A stretch of DNA of 64,000 bases from QAMX01 sp964515055 (GTDB lineage: Bacteria > Bacillota > Clostridia > Oscillospirales > QAMX01), in contig CAZEUG010000003.1 of the NCBI GenBank assembly GCA_964515055.1, positions 51,091 to 115,090 of the forward strand, given 5' to 3'. How positions within the stretch are numbered: position 1 is the stretch's first letter; each line of letters opens with the position of its first letter. The notes beneath the pieces are model-generated. The model was given only the letters and a program-made list of their open reading frames with translations. It was not told the DNA's origin and searched no databases. The position numbers and the translations under genes were made by a program. Of this stretch, positions 41,388 through 50,236 are shown piece by piece.

Positions 41388-42650
41388 ATGAGGGACTTGA
41401 AAATTGCTGTCATTGGTTCCGGATCCACATATTCACCGGAAATTTTTGAAGGGATCATCAAACGCCGCGACAGTCTGTCCGTGAAAAAGATTGCCCTGAT
41501 GGACATTGACGAAACCAAATTACAGATCGTCGGCGGTTTGATTGAACGCATGGTCAGAGCAGCCGGCATGGATGCTGAAATCATTCGAACCACCGACCTG
41601 GATACGGCGCTGGATGGCGCGAATTACGTCCTGGCTCAGATTCGCGTCGGACGGCTGCCGGCTCGCGTGCTTGATGAACGGATTCCGCTGAAATATGGTC
41701 TCATTGGACAGGAAACCACCGGTATTGGCGGCTTTTTCAAGGCGTTGCGAACCATTCCGGAAATTCTGAATATCGCCAGACGTATGGAAGAACTTTGCCC
41801 GGATGCAACATTGATCAATTTTTCCAATCCCTCCGGCCTGGTTGCCGAAGCCGTGCAGAACCACTCCAAAATTCGCATGGTCGGTCTCTGCAACAACGCC
41901 ATCAATATGTTCACGGAGGCACGCCGCCAGTTCGGAGACGATATCGAAATTTCCTATGTCGGCCTGAACCACCTCAGCTGGATTACCGCTATCGAAAAAG
42001 ATGGCAAAGACATTCTGCCGGAGCATCTCGACACCTATCAGAACAGCGATGTTCCCAACCGTTACTTGCGCTATTGTCGTGGTATTCCGTGCGGCTATCT
42101 GAACTATTTCTATCGCCCACGGACGCGTCTGGCTGAGCTGCAGGAGGACGCAAAAACCAAAACACGCGGCGAGGTCTGCATGGAGATCGAAGAAAAACTC
42201 CTGAAAATGTTCTCAGATACGACCCTCTACACCAAGCCAGAGGAGCTGAACCAGCGCGGCGGCGCACTGTACAGTGAAGCGGCCGTTTCTCTTCTGAATG
42301 CAATTGAAAACGACCTGAACGAAATCCATGTCGTCAACGTCAAAAATAACGGGGCACTGCCCTGGATGGCCGATGACGATGTCGTTGAGGTGAAAACGCT
42401 GGTCAATCGCAAGGAGCTTCTCCCGATTCCGGTTCGTGGCTTCGACAATCCGCATATCTGTGAACTGATGCGGACGGTCAAAGCCTATGAAAAGCACGCA
42501 GCGCGTGCCGCTCTGACGGGGGATCGGGATGAGGCCATTCGCGCCATGATGATTCATCCGCTGATCGGCGATGCGGATGCCGCCATTGCCTGCTTCGATG
42601 AACTGCTGGAAGCTCACCGCAGCTACCTGCCGCAGTTTTCACACCAGTAA
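41388..42650 (+). CDS. Family 4 glycosidase (6-phospho-glycosidase)
   Basis: 420 residues, GH4. These enzymes use NAD and manganese to cleave phosphorylated glycosides by a redox-assisted elimination. The nucleotide loop VIGSGSTYSPEIFEG, INFSNPSGLVAEAV, the metal Cys and His in GLCNNAINMFTEA and GLNHLSWI, and NNGALPWM are all in place. The pattern resembles 6-phospho-beta-glucosidases. It is first of three co-directional genes with a sugar kinase and a YhcH protein; no PTS gene is near. Start after AAAAAGGAGATTTGC. Confidence 0.9.
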   Translation: MRDLKIAVIGSGSTYSPEIFEGIIKRRDSLSVKKIALMDIDETKLQIVGGLIERMVRAAGMDAEIIRTTDLDTALDGANYVLAQIRVGRLPARVLDERIPLKYGLIGQETTGIGGFFKALRTIPEILNIARRMEELCPDATLINFSNPSGLVAEAVQNHSKIRMVGLCNNAINMFTEARRQFGDDIEISYVGLNHLSWITAIEKDGKDILPEHLDTYQNSDVPNRYLRYCRGIPCGYLNYFYRPRTRLAELQEDAKTKTRGEVCMEIEEKLLKMFSDTTLYTKPEELNQRGGALYSEAAVSLLNAIENDLNEIHVVNVKNNGALPWMADDDVVEVKTLVNRKELLPIPVRGFDNPHICELMRTVKAYEKHAARAALTGDRDEAIRAMMIHPLIGDADAAIACFDELLEAHRSYLPQFSHQ

Positions 42651-42672
42651 AACGGCGAAAGGGAAGGGACGC

Positions 42673-43662
42673 ATGAAGTATATTCTCGGACTGGATGGCG
42701 GCGGCACCAAAACGGACTGCCTCATTCTGGCAGAAGACGGTTCGCTTGTTGCATCTGCAAGAGGCGGCGCAACGAATCATGAACAGTATGAGGGCGGCTT
42801 TCCAGAAATGACGGTCACGTTTCAGAAGATCGTCGGGGAAGCGCTGCAACAGGCCGGCCTGAAGTCACACGAGCTGTCTGCATCCGTATTTGGCATGGCC
42901 GGGATTGATGTCCCGTCACAGCAGCAGCGAATGACCGCATTTTTGCAGGCGGAAGGCTTCCGGAATCCCGTTGTTGTCAATGATGCCTTTCTGGGCGTCA
43001 AAGCCGGATGCCCGAAGGGCTATGGCATCAGCTTTGTTAACGGCACAGGCAACTCGGTCGGCGGCATCGACAAAACCGACCAATGGCTTCAGGTCGGCGG
43101 TACCGGCGAAGCGTTTGGTGATTTGAACGGCGCAGAGGGTATGACCAACGCCGTGATCTGTGCGGTTTACAGTATGTTCTACCGCTGTGGGCCGCAAACC
43201 TCCATGGCCGCCTCTTTTTTTCGCCTGCTCGGCATCGATCGGCCGGAACAGTTCACTGAGGCGATCTACGATCAGGTCTACACCGAACGCGTCACAAACC
43301 GTGACATCCATAACCAGGTGCTGTATGCTGCCGCTAATGAGGGCGATCCGGTTGCACTTCAGCTGCTGAAGTCGTTTGGCTGTCAGTTTGCTGCGTCCAT
43401 TGCCGGATGCATCAACCGTCTGCAATTTGATGACACCGTCGATGTTGTGCTGATCGGCTCAGCATCCCTGAAAGCCCAGTCTCCGGTCATGCTCGACACC
43501 TGCCGACAGGAGACGGAACGCCTGACCGGCAAGCAGATTCGCCTGATTCCGTTGACGAATCCTCCGGCGGCGGGCGCTCTGATCTGGGCGTCTCAGCTGG
43601 CGTTTGGTGCGGAACAGACCGACCGTCTCCGTGAGACGATCATTCGCGTGACCCGAAAGTAA
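42673..43662 (+). CDS. BadF/BadG-type sugar kinase (N-acetylglucosamine kinase-like)
   Basis: 329 residues, ASKHA-fold ATPase. The N-terminal phosphate loop LGLDGGGTKTDCLI, a second adenosine-binding part (SFVNGTGNSVGG) and the DLNGAEGMTNA loop are typical of N-acetylglucosamine kinase relatives. Placed 22 bases after the GH4 gene, it probably phosphorylates a sugar or disaccharide that the GH4 enzyme then handles, replacing PTS phosphorylation. That link is inferred. Confidence 0.85.
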   Translation: MKYILGLDGGGTKTDCLILAEDGSLVASARGGATNHEQYEGGFPEMTVTFQKIVGEALQQAGLKSHELSASVFGMAGIDVPSQQQRMTAFLQAEGFRNPVVVNDAFLGVKAGCPKGYGISFVNGTGNSVGGIDKTDQWLQVGGTGEAFGDLNGAEGMTNAVICAVYSMFYRCGPQTSMAASFFRLLGIDRPEQFTEAIYDQVYTERVTNRDIHNQVLYAAANEGDPVALQLLKSFGCQFAASIAGCINRLQFDDTVDVVLIGSASLKAQSPVMLDTCRQETERLTGKQIRLIPLTNPPAAGALIWASQLAFGAEQTDRLRETIIRVTRK

Positions 43663-43704
43663 AAACAGCTGAAAGGCTGAATGATAAATGAGAGAAGGAT
43701 CCAT

Positions 43705-44166
43705 ATGATTATTGATCGAATTGAGAATGCTCCGCTGTATTTTGGCCTAGGCGAACGCTTTGAACGAGGCCTGAAGGAAATGATGAAATGCGCATCGGAA
43801 CCGCTCGAAAAGAAGAGCGTGGAGCTGGAAGGCCGTGATCTCCGGTACGGCATTTCCAACGTCAAGTGTGATCGCGCCCCGGACGACAATGACTATGAAG
43901 CTCATGTCAAATTCGCGGACATTCAGTGTGTGCTGGACGGAACTGAATATATGGGCTGGGCCAACCTGCACGATCTGAAGCTCCGTAAGGAGTACGATGC
44001 CGATGGCGATATCGCCTGGTATGCCGGAAAAGGCACCATGCTCTGCGTGAAAAAAGGCTATTTTGCAATTTTCTTCCCAGAAGACGCTCATATGCCGTGC
44101 CGCAACAACGGTGTAGAACCCTGCGAATCTGTGAAAATGGTGATGAAGGTTCGCGTTGCCGACTAA
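43705..44166 (+). CDS. YhcH/YjgK/YiaL family protein
   Basis: 153 residues of the DUF386 family, cupin-like proteins found in sialic acid and other sugar operons, probably sugar mutarotase or isomerase-like. The metal-binding pattern is seen in YEAHVKFADIQCVLDG and FAIFFPEDAHMPC. It closes the GH4/kinase operon and supports an amino-sugar or uronate-type substrate. Start at 43705 after AGAAGGATCCAT. A strong bidirectional terminator follows. Confidence 0.9.
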   Translation: MIIDRIENAPLYFGLGERFERGLKEMMKCASEPLEKKSVELEGRDLRYGISNVKCDRAPDDNDYEAHVKFADIQCVLDGTEYMGWANLHDLKLRKEYDADGDIAWYAGKGTMLCVKKGYFAIFFPEDAHMPCRNNGVEPCESVKMVMKVRVAD

Positions 44167-44179
44167 CTGGACAAACTAC

Positions 44180-44223
44180 AAAAAGCCCGGCCAACCGTAT
44201 GCCTGCGGTTGGTCGGGCTTTTT
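44180..44223. terminator. Bidirectional terminator between yhcH and the metal ATPase
   Basis: 18-bp stem AAAAAGCCCGGCCAACCG with CGGTTGGTCGGGCTTTTT, 8-base loop, serving the two convergent transcripts. Confidence 0.9.
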
Positions 44224-44236
44224 TCAACAGATTGTA

Positions 44237-46123
44237 CTACAGCCGGTTGGTCTGCATGGCGCGCAGTGCGTTCAGCACACTGAGAATGCAGACACCAACG
44301 TCGGCAAACACGGCAAGCCACATACTGGAATGGCCGAGCAGACTCAGAACCAGAATGACGGCCTTTACGCAAAGGGAAAAGGCAATGTTCTGGTACGCAA
44401 TGCGCATCGTTTTTCGCGCAATTCGAATGGCGGTCACAACCTTTTCGGGGTGATCATCGGTCAAAACCACATCGGAGGCTTCGATGGCCGCATCACTGCC
44501 AAGAGCACCCATGGCGATGCCGACATCGGCCAACGCAAGGGCAGGAGCATCGTTGATGCCGTCCCCGACAAAGGCGAGACGTTTGCCCTTCGGTTCCTGC
44601 GCAAGCAGCGCTTCCAGCTCCCGGACTTTCCCGTCCGGAAGGAGCCCAGCCAGTACACGATCCATCCCCAGCGAATCGGCAAGATGCTCCGCAACCTCGG
44701 CCGTATCGCCGGTCAGCATGACGGTCTGGCGGATTCCTGACGAGCGCAGTCCAGCGATCGCGTCGGCAGCCTCCGGCTTTTCCTCATCTGCAATGACGAT
44801 ACAGCCATGGTAGACGTCATTTCGTGCGAGATACACAACCGTGCCGATCGCATCCGGTACATCTGGCGAATGACCCAGCGATTCCATGAACCTCCGGTTT
44901 CCTGCACAGATGCGCTCACCGTCCAGCAGAACGGAAACTCCGTATCCGGCAACGGTCTGTGCATCAGAGAGACGGTCGGCATCGGGGAGCACAAGCGCCG
45001 CGTCCGCTGCGGCTCGTTGAACAGAATGGGCGATGGGATGATCGGAGTACATTTCGGCGGCGGCCGCTTCCAGCAACAGCACGTCAGCCGTCACGCCGTT
45101 CGGGAAAACGTGTGTGACATGGAAAACGCCCTTAGTCAGCGTCCCGGTTTTGTCAAAGACAACCGTATCCGTTTTGGCGAGAACGTCCATGTAATTGCCG
45201 CCCTTGATCAGAATGCCGCGTTTGGAGGCACCCCCAATGCCGCCGAAAAACGTCAGCGGAACTGAAATAACAAGCGCACAGGGGCACGACACAACAAGAA
45301 AATTCAGAGCGCGCATGACCCAGTCTGTCCAGTCGCCGTGCAAGCAGAGCGGCGGGACGATGGCCAACAGAAAAGCCAGCCCGACAACGGACGGCGTATA
45401 GTAGCGGGCAAATACGGTGATGAAATTTTCTGCTTTGGATTTCCGGTCGGATGCGCTTTCAACCAGTTCCAAAATCCGGACAACCGTGGATTCCGAAAAG
45501 GGGCACGTGACACGAATGCGCAGCAAGCCGGTCTGGTTGATGCAGCCGCTTGTGACGGAAGAACCGGCAGAAACAGACTGCGGCATGGATTCACCGGTTA
45601 ATGCAGACGTGTCAATCAGCGACACGCCGTCGATCACCGTTCCGTCCAGCGGAATCCGCTCACCTGGCTTGACGAGAATTTCCGCACCGACCGCCACGTC
45701 TGACGGATCGACCGCGGTCAACCCGCCGTTGATTTCCAGATTGGCAGATTCCGGTCGGATATTCATCAGCTCCGCAATGGTTTTTCGAGAACGCGAAACG
45801 GCGCAGCTCTGGAACAATTCTCCGATCTGGTAAAACAGCATCACGATGACCGCTTCGGCACAGTCGCCAAGCGCAAAAGCCGTGACGGAAGCCAGCGCCA
45901 TCAGAAAGCATTCGTCAAATACTTCACCGCGCAGAATGTTGACAACGGCCTGAACAATGACTTCCGCACCGACCAGCAGAAATGGGACAAGATAGGCTGC
46001 CATGCTCCACCAGAAACGGCCAGACTCCGGCAGGAGGTTCCAATGAACCATGCAAACGGCGGCTGCAAAGCATCCGACTGTGCAGAGAATCAAAATCAAC
46101 GTTTTTTTCTGTTTGGAAGACAT
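44237..46123 (-). CDS. Heavy-metal translocating P1B-type ATPase
   Basis: 628 residues, exporting divalent soft metals (cadmium, zinc or lead by motif). The transmembrane CPC motif is in VVSCPCALVISVPL, the phosphorylated Asp in FDKTGTLTKG, the actuator in ALTGESMPQS and the hinge in VGDGINDAPALALADVG. The N-terminal metal-binding domain is missing and is supplied by the separate 71-residue gene upstream. The regulator type points to cadmium, lead or zinc rather than copper. Confidence 0.92.
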   Translation of the reverse strand: MSSKQKKTLILILCTVGCFAAAVCMVHWNLLPESGRFWWSMAAYLVPFLLVGAEVIVQAVVNILRGEVFDECFLMALASVTAFALGDCAEAVIVMLFYQIGELFQSCAVSRSRKTIAELMNIRPESANLEINGGLTAVDPSDVAVGAEILVKPGERIPLDGTVIDGVSLIDTSALTGESMPQSVSAGSSVTSGCINQTGLLRIRVTCPFSESTVVRILELVESASDRKSKAENFITVFARYYTPSVVGLAFLLAIVPPLCLHGDWTDWVMRALNFLVVSCPCALVISVPLTFFGGIGGASKRGILIKGGNYMDVLAKTDTVVFDKTGTLTKGVFHVTHVFPNGVTADVLLLEAAAAEMYSDHPIAHSVQRAAADAALVLPDADRLSDAQTVAGYGVSVLLDGERICAGNRRFMESLGHSPDVPDAIGTVVYLARNDVYHGCIVIADEEKPEAADAIAGLRSSGIRQTVMLTGDTAEVAEHLADSLGMDRVLAGLLPDGKVRELEALLAQEPKGKRLAFVGDGINDAPALALADVGIAMGALGSDAAIEASDVVLTDDHPEKVVTAIRIARKTMRIAYQNIAFSLCVKAVILVLSLLGHSSMWLAVFADVGVCILSVLNALRAMQTNRL

Positions 46124-46146
46124 GATCTTTTACTCTCCTCAAATCG

Positions 46147-46362
46147 TCAGCAGAATAATTTGCAATCCGGCTCGACCTTCCGACAGGCCTGTGCCACATC
46201 TTCGAGAATTCGACTTTCGTCACCGTCAAACTCAAGAGAGAGACGCTCCGTGATCAGATTGATCGATGCATTCTGCACGCCGTCAATTTTGCGAATGGCG
46301 CGCTCGGCCTTTGCCGCACAAGCGCCGCAGTCAAAACCAGTCAGTTTCCATACTTTTTTCAT
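46147..46362 (-). CDS. Small heavy-metal-associated (HMA) protein
   Basis: 71 residues, a free-standing HMA domain with the metal motif GFDCGACAAKAER near residues 9-21. It probably delivers metal to, or regulates, the P-type ATPase encoded 23 bases downstream, which has no HMA domain of its own. A second cysteine pair at the end (PDCKLFC) may also bind metal. Confidence 0.9.
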   Translation of the reverse strand: MKKVWKLTGFDCGACAAKAERAIRKIDGVQNASINLITERLSLEFDGDESRILEDVAQACRKVEPDCKLFC

Positions 46363-46395
46363 ATCAAAGACTCCTTTTTTGTCATTCTGTCAGAT

Positions 46396-46755
46396 TTATT
46401 CGCTGAGATGCTCCATACCCTGTGCAATCATGGTGTGGACATGATTGTCAGCCAGGGAATAGATCACGCTTTTTCCTTCCCGACGGAATTTCACCAGACG
46501 GGATTGCTTCAGAATCCGCAGCTGATGCGAAATTGCGGACTGATTCATGCCGAGAACCGCTGCAATGTCACAGACGCACAGCTCGTTTTCAGCCAACACA
46601 TACAGAATCTTGATTCGCGTAGTATCGCCGAAAATCTTAAAGAGCTCCGCCAGATCATACAGAATCTCGTCACATGGCAGCTCCCGGTCAACCTGCTCGA
46701 CAATTTCTTCATGGACACATTCTTCACCGCAGACGGGAATCGGTTCATTTCCCAT
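46396..46755 (-). CDS. ArsR/SmtB family metal repressor, CadC-like
   Basis: 119 residues. The winged helix is clear (LGMNQSAISHQLRILKQSRL). Both metal sites known from CadC are present. The alpha-3N site has N-terminal cysteines in VCGEECVH and the ELCVCD motif; the alpha-5 site has the spacing D-x-H-x10-H-x2-E (DNHVHTMIAQGMEHLSE). The protein should leave the operator when cadmium, lead or zinc binds. The start at 46755 keeps the operator outside the gene; ATG at 46773 lies inside it. Confidence 0.9.
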   Translation of the reverse strand: MGNEPIPVCGEECVHEEIVEQVDRELPCDEILYDLAELFKIFGDTTRIKILYVLAENELCVCDIAAVLGMNQSAISHQLRILKQSRLVKFRREGKSVIYSLADNHVHTMIAQGMEHLSE

Positions 46756-46772
46756 AAACAAACACACCCTCA

Positions 46773-46823
46773 TATGAATAATTGTTCATACGTATATTAT
46801 ACACGCTTTCCGCGTAATGTCAA
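46773..46823 (-). promoter_or_regulatory. Promoter and CadC-type operator of the metal operon
   Basis: Minus strand TTGACA, 16 bases, TATAAT (46796-46823). The inverted repeat TATGAATAATTGTTCATA at 46773-46790 has one mismatch and covers the transcription start, as in SmtB/CadC operators. Confidence 0.85.
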
Positions 46824-46909
46824 GACCCAAATCGAAAAAAGTTTACGAGGTTTCCCGCTTTTTTTGCCGGGAGGTACAGGAAGCAGTGGAATACAGGGAA
46901 AAAATGTGA

Positions 46910-47151
46910 TATAATAAATAAGATAGGTGTGTATCATCCATACCGTACAACCGCCTGGGTGTAGAAAAGCCAGCAATTCGGTTCAGAATGGCTTGGCGAA
47001 TGCGGCGCAAATCAATACGGAGCGTTTACTTTTTTGCCGCAAGACAGATGACACCGGCGTAGACGAATTCGTCGTCAAACAACAGAATCGAATGAGGACA
47101 GATGAAACACGGCACTGCCGCAGTTTTCATCGAACAAATGGAGGTTTTGAT
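46910..47151 (+). promoter_or_regulatory. Promoter -10 and long leader of the asp23-nusB operon
   Basis: TATAAT at 46910-46915 in the context TGTGATATAAT, weak -35. A leader of about 230 bases follows before the asp23 start. It has no frame I trust and no riboswitch that I recognise. Confidence 0.5.
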
Positions 47152-47532
47152 ATGACAAATAAAAAACAGGGACAGGAAACGCGTGAGTATCCCGTCGGCA
47201 TGGTGAAGATTTCAGAAGATGTCGTTGCATCTGTCGCAGCCGTCGCAGCCGGTGAAATCGAAGGTGTTCATCTTGTCACCGGGAAGAAACCGGCTTCCAT
47301 CTCCAAAAAGGCCAATAAATATGTGCGTCTGTCCTTCACACAGACCTCCGTCACCATTGATATTTATGTGACCGTCAAATATGGATATGTTATTCCGGAA
47401 GTGGGTCAGGCCGTCCAGGATAACGTTCAGGATTGCGTTGAATCGATGACCGGGCTGCACGTTGACGCGGTCAACGTCCATTGCACGGGGATTGCCTTTG
47501 CAAAAGATGCGCCGCAAAAGCAGACAAAATAA
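47152..47532 (+). CDS. Asp23/Gls24 family envelope stress protein
   Basis: 126 residues. The family core (GMVKISEDVVASVAAVAAGE, then TIDIYVTVKYGYVIPEVG and VQDNVQDCVESMTGLHVDAV) is intact. Members form envelope-associated assemblies, and the copy next to nusB is linked with fatty-acid metabolism in Bacillus (YqhY). The start at 47152 follows GGAGGTTTTGAT. It leads a short operon with nusB. Confidence 0.92.
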   Translation: MTNKKQGQETREYPVGMVKISEDVVASVAAVAAGEIEGVHLVTGKKPASISKKANKYVRLSFTQTSVTIDIYVTVKYGYVIPEVGQAVQDNVQDCVESMTGLHVDAVNVHCTGIAFAKDAPQKQTK

Positions 47533-47559
47533 ACAGAAACGGAGACAGTTGAACCGCAT

Positions 47560-48015
47560 ATGACGAGATCACAAGCGCGAGAGATCGCGTTGGGCTGTAT
47601 TTTTGAATGCTTTGCCCGCAGAGAGGCGCCGGAAGAGATTCTTGCCGAGCGCATCCATCCGGAGGGCATCAGGAACCTTGAAGAAGAGGCACCGGTTTTC
47701 CGGGAGGAATTGTCGGATAAAGACGCGGCATATATTACGCGTGTCGTTGTTGCAGCGGCCATGAACGCCGATCAATACTTTTCCGCGGTGAACGCACTGT
47801 CGGAATCCTGGAACAGTGCGCGGATTGCAAGGATGACGAGAGCCATTCTCTGTTTGGCCATGGCAGAAATTCAGTATGAAAAGGACGTTCCGGCTTCCGT
47901 AGCCGTCAATGAAGCCGTGGAATTGGCCAAACGGTATGACCAGGAAAAAGCACCTGCCTATATTAACGGCATTTTAGGGCGCTATCTGCGCCAGAAGGCA
48001 GAACAGGCCATATGA
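47560..48015 (+). CDS. nusB: Transcription antitermination factor NusB
   Basis: 151 residues, all-helical NusB fold: MTRSQAREIALGCIFECFAR at the start, MTRAILCLAMAEIQYEKDVP and VNEAVELAKRYDQEKAPAYI, then NGILGRYL. It binds boxA RNA with NusE in rRNA antitermination. A gap of 27 bases follows asp23, and the stop overlaps the next start. Confidence 0.95.
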   Translation: MTRSQAREIALGCIFECFARREAPEEILAERIHPEGIRNLEEEAPVFREELSDKDAAYITRVVVAAAMNADQYFSAVNALSESWNSARIARMTRAILCLAMAEIQYEKDVPASVAVNEAVELAKRYDQEKAPAYINGILGRYLRQKAEQAI

Positions 48016-48965
48016 TGACAGGAACCCTCGGAGTCGATACCAGTAATTATACGACCTCTGCTGCGGTTTATACATCGGAGCGGACAGCTCCGATTTCTGT
48101 CGGACGCCTGCTGGAGGTCACAAGCGGACGGGGTCTGCGTCAGAGTGATGCCGTTTTTGCGCACATCAAGAATCTGCCGGATGTGCTTCCGGCGGCTGTT
48201 GCACAGTTTGACGGCGAACTGATTGCAGTCGGTGTATCCGATCGTCCGCGGGATGTGGAAGGCTCATATATGCCGTGTTTTCTGGCTGGAGTGTCGGCGG
48301 CAACGGCAGCGGCCAGCGTTCTGAATGTCCCACTCTATCGTTTTTCCCATCAGGCCAACCACATCGCAGCCGCCGCATATGGCGCGGGGAAGCCGGAGTT
48401 GCTCCATGCTCCGTTCCTGGCCTGGCATCTTTCCGGTGGGACGAGCGAGCTTCTGCTTGTCCAACCGGATGACGAGCGCATCATTCGCTGTGAACGTATC
48501 GGAGGAACCTCCGACCTGGCAGCCGGTCAGGCGATTGACCGGGCGGGCGTGCTGCTTGGCCTGCAATTCCCGTGCGGCCGCGCACTGGATGCCCTTTCGT
48601 TGCAGACGGATTCGCCGCTTTCACCGGCCAAATTGGCCGTCAAAGGGATGGAGATGAGCCTCTCCGGCCTTGAAAACAAAACCCAGCAGCTGGTACAGGC
48701 TGGGGAACAGCCGGAACGGATTGCCCGCTTTGTGTTGGAATCCGTCCTCTCCTGCGTCTCACGGGTCACAGCCTGTGCGCTGGAACGTTTCGGCTCCATG
48801 CCGGTTCTCTGCGCAGGTGGCGTCATGTGCAATACGCTGATTCGCGCCGCCATGACAAAATCCTTTGCAGCAGCCTTTGCGCCAGCCGCGTACTCCGCGG
48901 ACAATGCTTCCGGCAGTGCCATTCTGGCCGCTCTCAAGCATCAACGACAGAAAGGAAACGCGTGA
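48012..48965 (+). CDS. TsaD-like (peptidase M22) paralogue
   Basis: 317 residues with the Kae1/TsaD fold. LGVDTSNYTTSAAVYT at the start, the metal motif HQANHIAAAAY (HxxxH), GGTSELLLV and SADNASGSAILAA align with TsaD, which makes t6A in tRNA. It departs from true TsaD in several loops and is short. The position between nusB and xseA is typical of a clostridial paralogue of unknown role, so I do not call it TsaD. It overlaps nusB by 4 bases. Confidence 0.8.
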   Translation: MMTGTLGVDTSNYTTSAAVYTSERTAPISVGRLLEVTSGRGLRQSDAVFAHIKNLPDVLPAAVAQFDGELIAVGVSDRPRDVEGSYMPCFLAGVSAATAAASVLNVPLYRFSHQANHIAAAAYGAGKPELLHAPFLAWHLSGGTSELLLVQPDDERIIRCERIGGTSDLAAGQAIDRAGVLLGLQFPCGRALDALSLQTDSPLSPAKLAVKGMEMSLSGLENKTQQLVQAGEQPERIARFVLESVLSCVSRVTACALERFGSMPVLCAGGVMCNTLIRAAMTKSFAAAFAPAAYSADNASGSAILAALKHQRQKGNA

Positions 48966-48966
48966 T

Positions 48967-50196
48967 ATGACAGAACCGGAGCGCTCCGTCATTACCGTTA
49001 CAGAATTAAATACCTACATCAAATCCCTTCTTGACAGCGACCCAATCCTGAAAAAAATCGCTGTCAAGGGGGAAATTTCTAATTATCGCCCGAATTCGTC
49101 CGGTCATCTGTATTTCACCCTGAAAGACGAAAACGGCGCCATTCGATGCGTCATGTTTCGTGCGCTGGCGCAAAAGCTCCGGTTCACACCGGAAAACGGG
49201 ATGAAAGTAATCGCCGTCGGTGATGTTTCTTCCTTCGTCCGAGACGGACAGTATCAGCTCTACCTGACTGCATTAACCCCGGATGGTGTCGGCGATTTGT
49301 ACGCTGCATTTGAACAGTTGAAGCGTCGGCTCGGCGCGGAAGGGCTGTATGACCCGGCGCTGAAAAAACCGATTCCTCGCTATCCTCGTCTAATTGCCGT
49401 TGTGACCTCTCCAACGGGGGCCGCTGTCCGCGATATGCTCCGGATCCTGAAAAAACGGTATCCGATTGCGCGCGTTCTCGTCGTTCCGGTTAAAGTGCAG
49501 GGTGCGGGTGCGGCGGAGGAAATTGCCGCTGCCATTACCTATCTGAATACGAAACGCTACATCGACGTGATGATCATAGGACGCGGCGGCGGCTCGATTG
49601 AAGATCTCTGGGCGTTCAACGAGGAAGTGGTTGCACGGGCGATCGCGGCCTCTGAGATTCCCGTCGTTTCTGCCGTGGGGCACGAGCCGGATGTCACAAT
49701 TTCGGATTTTGTCGCAGACCTTCGCGCTGCGACACCGTCCAATGGCGCTGAACTGGCGACACCGGACGCCGCCGAGCTGGTCATTCGACTCGATGAACGC
49801 CGAGCTGCCCTGACGCGACAGATGCTGACGCGCATTGATTCGGAACGGCAGCAGCTGAACCGCATCGCCGAAAAGCGCGTGTATCAGTCGCCGATGGGAT
49901 ACCTGGACGAAAAACGCATGGCGCTGGACTATCTGGCCGAACGTTTCCGTGCTGTCAGCGAGAAATGCCTGACCGCACAGCAGCATCGTCTCGGCCATGC
50001 AGCAGCCAGACTGGATGCGATGAGCCCACTGAAAGTTCTGGGACGCGGCTATGCCATTGCATTGAACGCTTCGCAGGAGGCGGTGCGCTCGGCGGAAACG
50101 CTTCAGCCTGGCGATGCATTGTCCATTCGCTTTGAACAGGGGACGGCTCACTGCGAAGTGCGCAGCGTCGAATCTGCTACCTCTGCAACCCGGTGA
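48967..50196 (+). CDS. xseA: Exodeoxyribonuclease VII large subunit
   Basis: 409 residues. An N-terminal OB-fold (VKGEISNYRPNSSGHLYFTL), then the catalytic domain with VVTSPTGAAVRDMLRIL, IIGRGGGSIEDLWAFNEE and SAVGHEPDVTISDFVADLRA, then a coiled coil. It degrades single-stranded DNA with the small subunit XseB. XseB normally follows but is not seen here, so it must be elsewhere. Start after GAAAGGAAACGCGTGAT. Confidence 0.95.
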   Translation: MTEPERSVITVTELNTYIKSLLDSDPILKKIAVKGEISNYRPNSSGHLYFTLKDENGAIRCVMFRALAQKLRFTPENGMKVIAVGDVSSFVRDGQYQLYLTALTPDGVGDLYAAFEQLKRRLGAEGLYDPALKKPIPRYPRLIAVVTSPTGAAVRDMLRILKKRYPIARVLVVPVKVQGAGAAEEIAAAITYLNTKRYIDVMIIGRGGGSIEDLWAFNEEVVARAIAASEIPVVSAVGHEPDVTISDFVADLRAATPSNGAELATPDAAELVIRLDERRAALTRQMLTRIDSERQQLNRIAEKRVYQSPMGYLDEKRMALDYLAERFRAVSEKCLTAQQHRLGHAAARLDAMSPLKVLGRGYAIALNASQEAVRSAETLQPGDALSIRFEQGTAHCEVRSVESATSATR

Positions 50197-50236
50197 GGCA
50201 AATCGCCGGTTCGCTACCTGAGAAAGGATGAATTGT

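Noticed and set aside
46927..47151. Upstream extension of the asp23 gene (75 more codons)
   Set aside because: The extension has no ribosome site and reads as leader, while GGAGG sits correctly before 47152.
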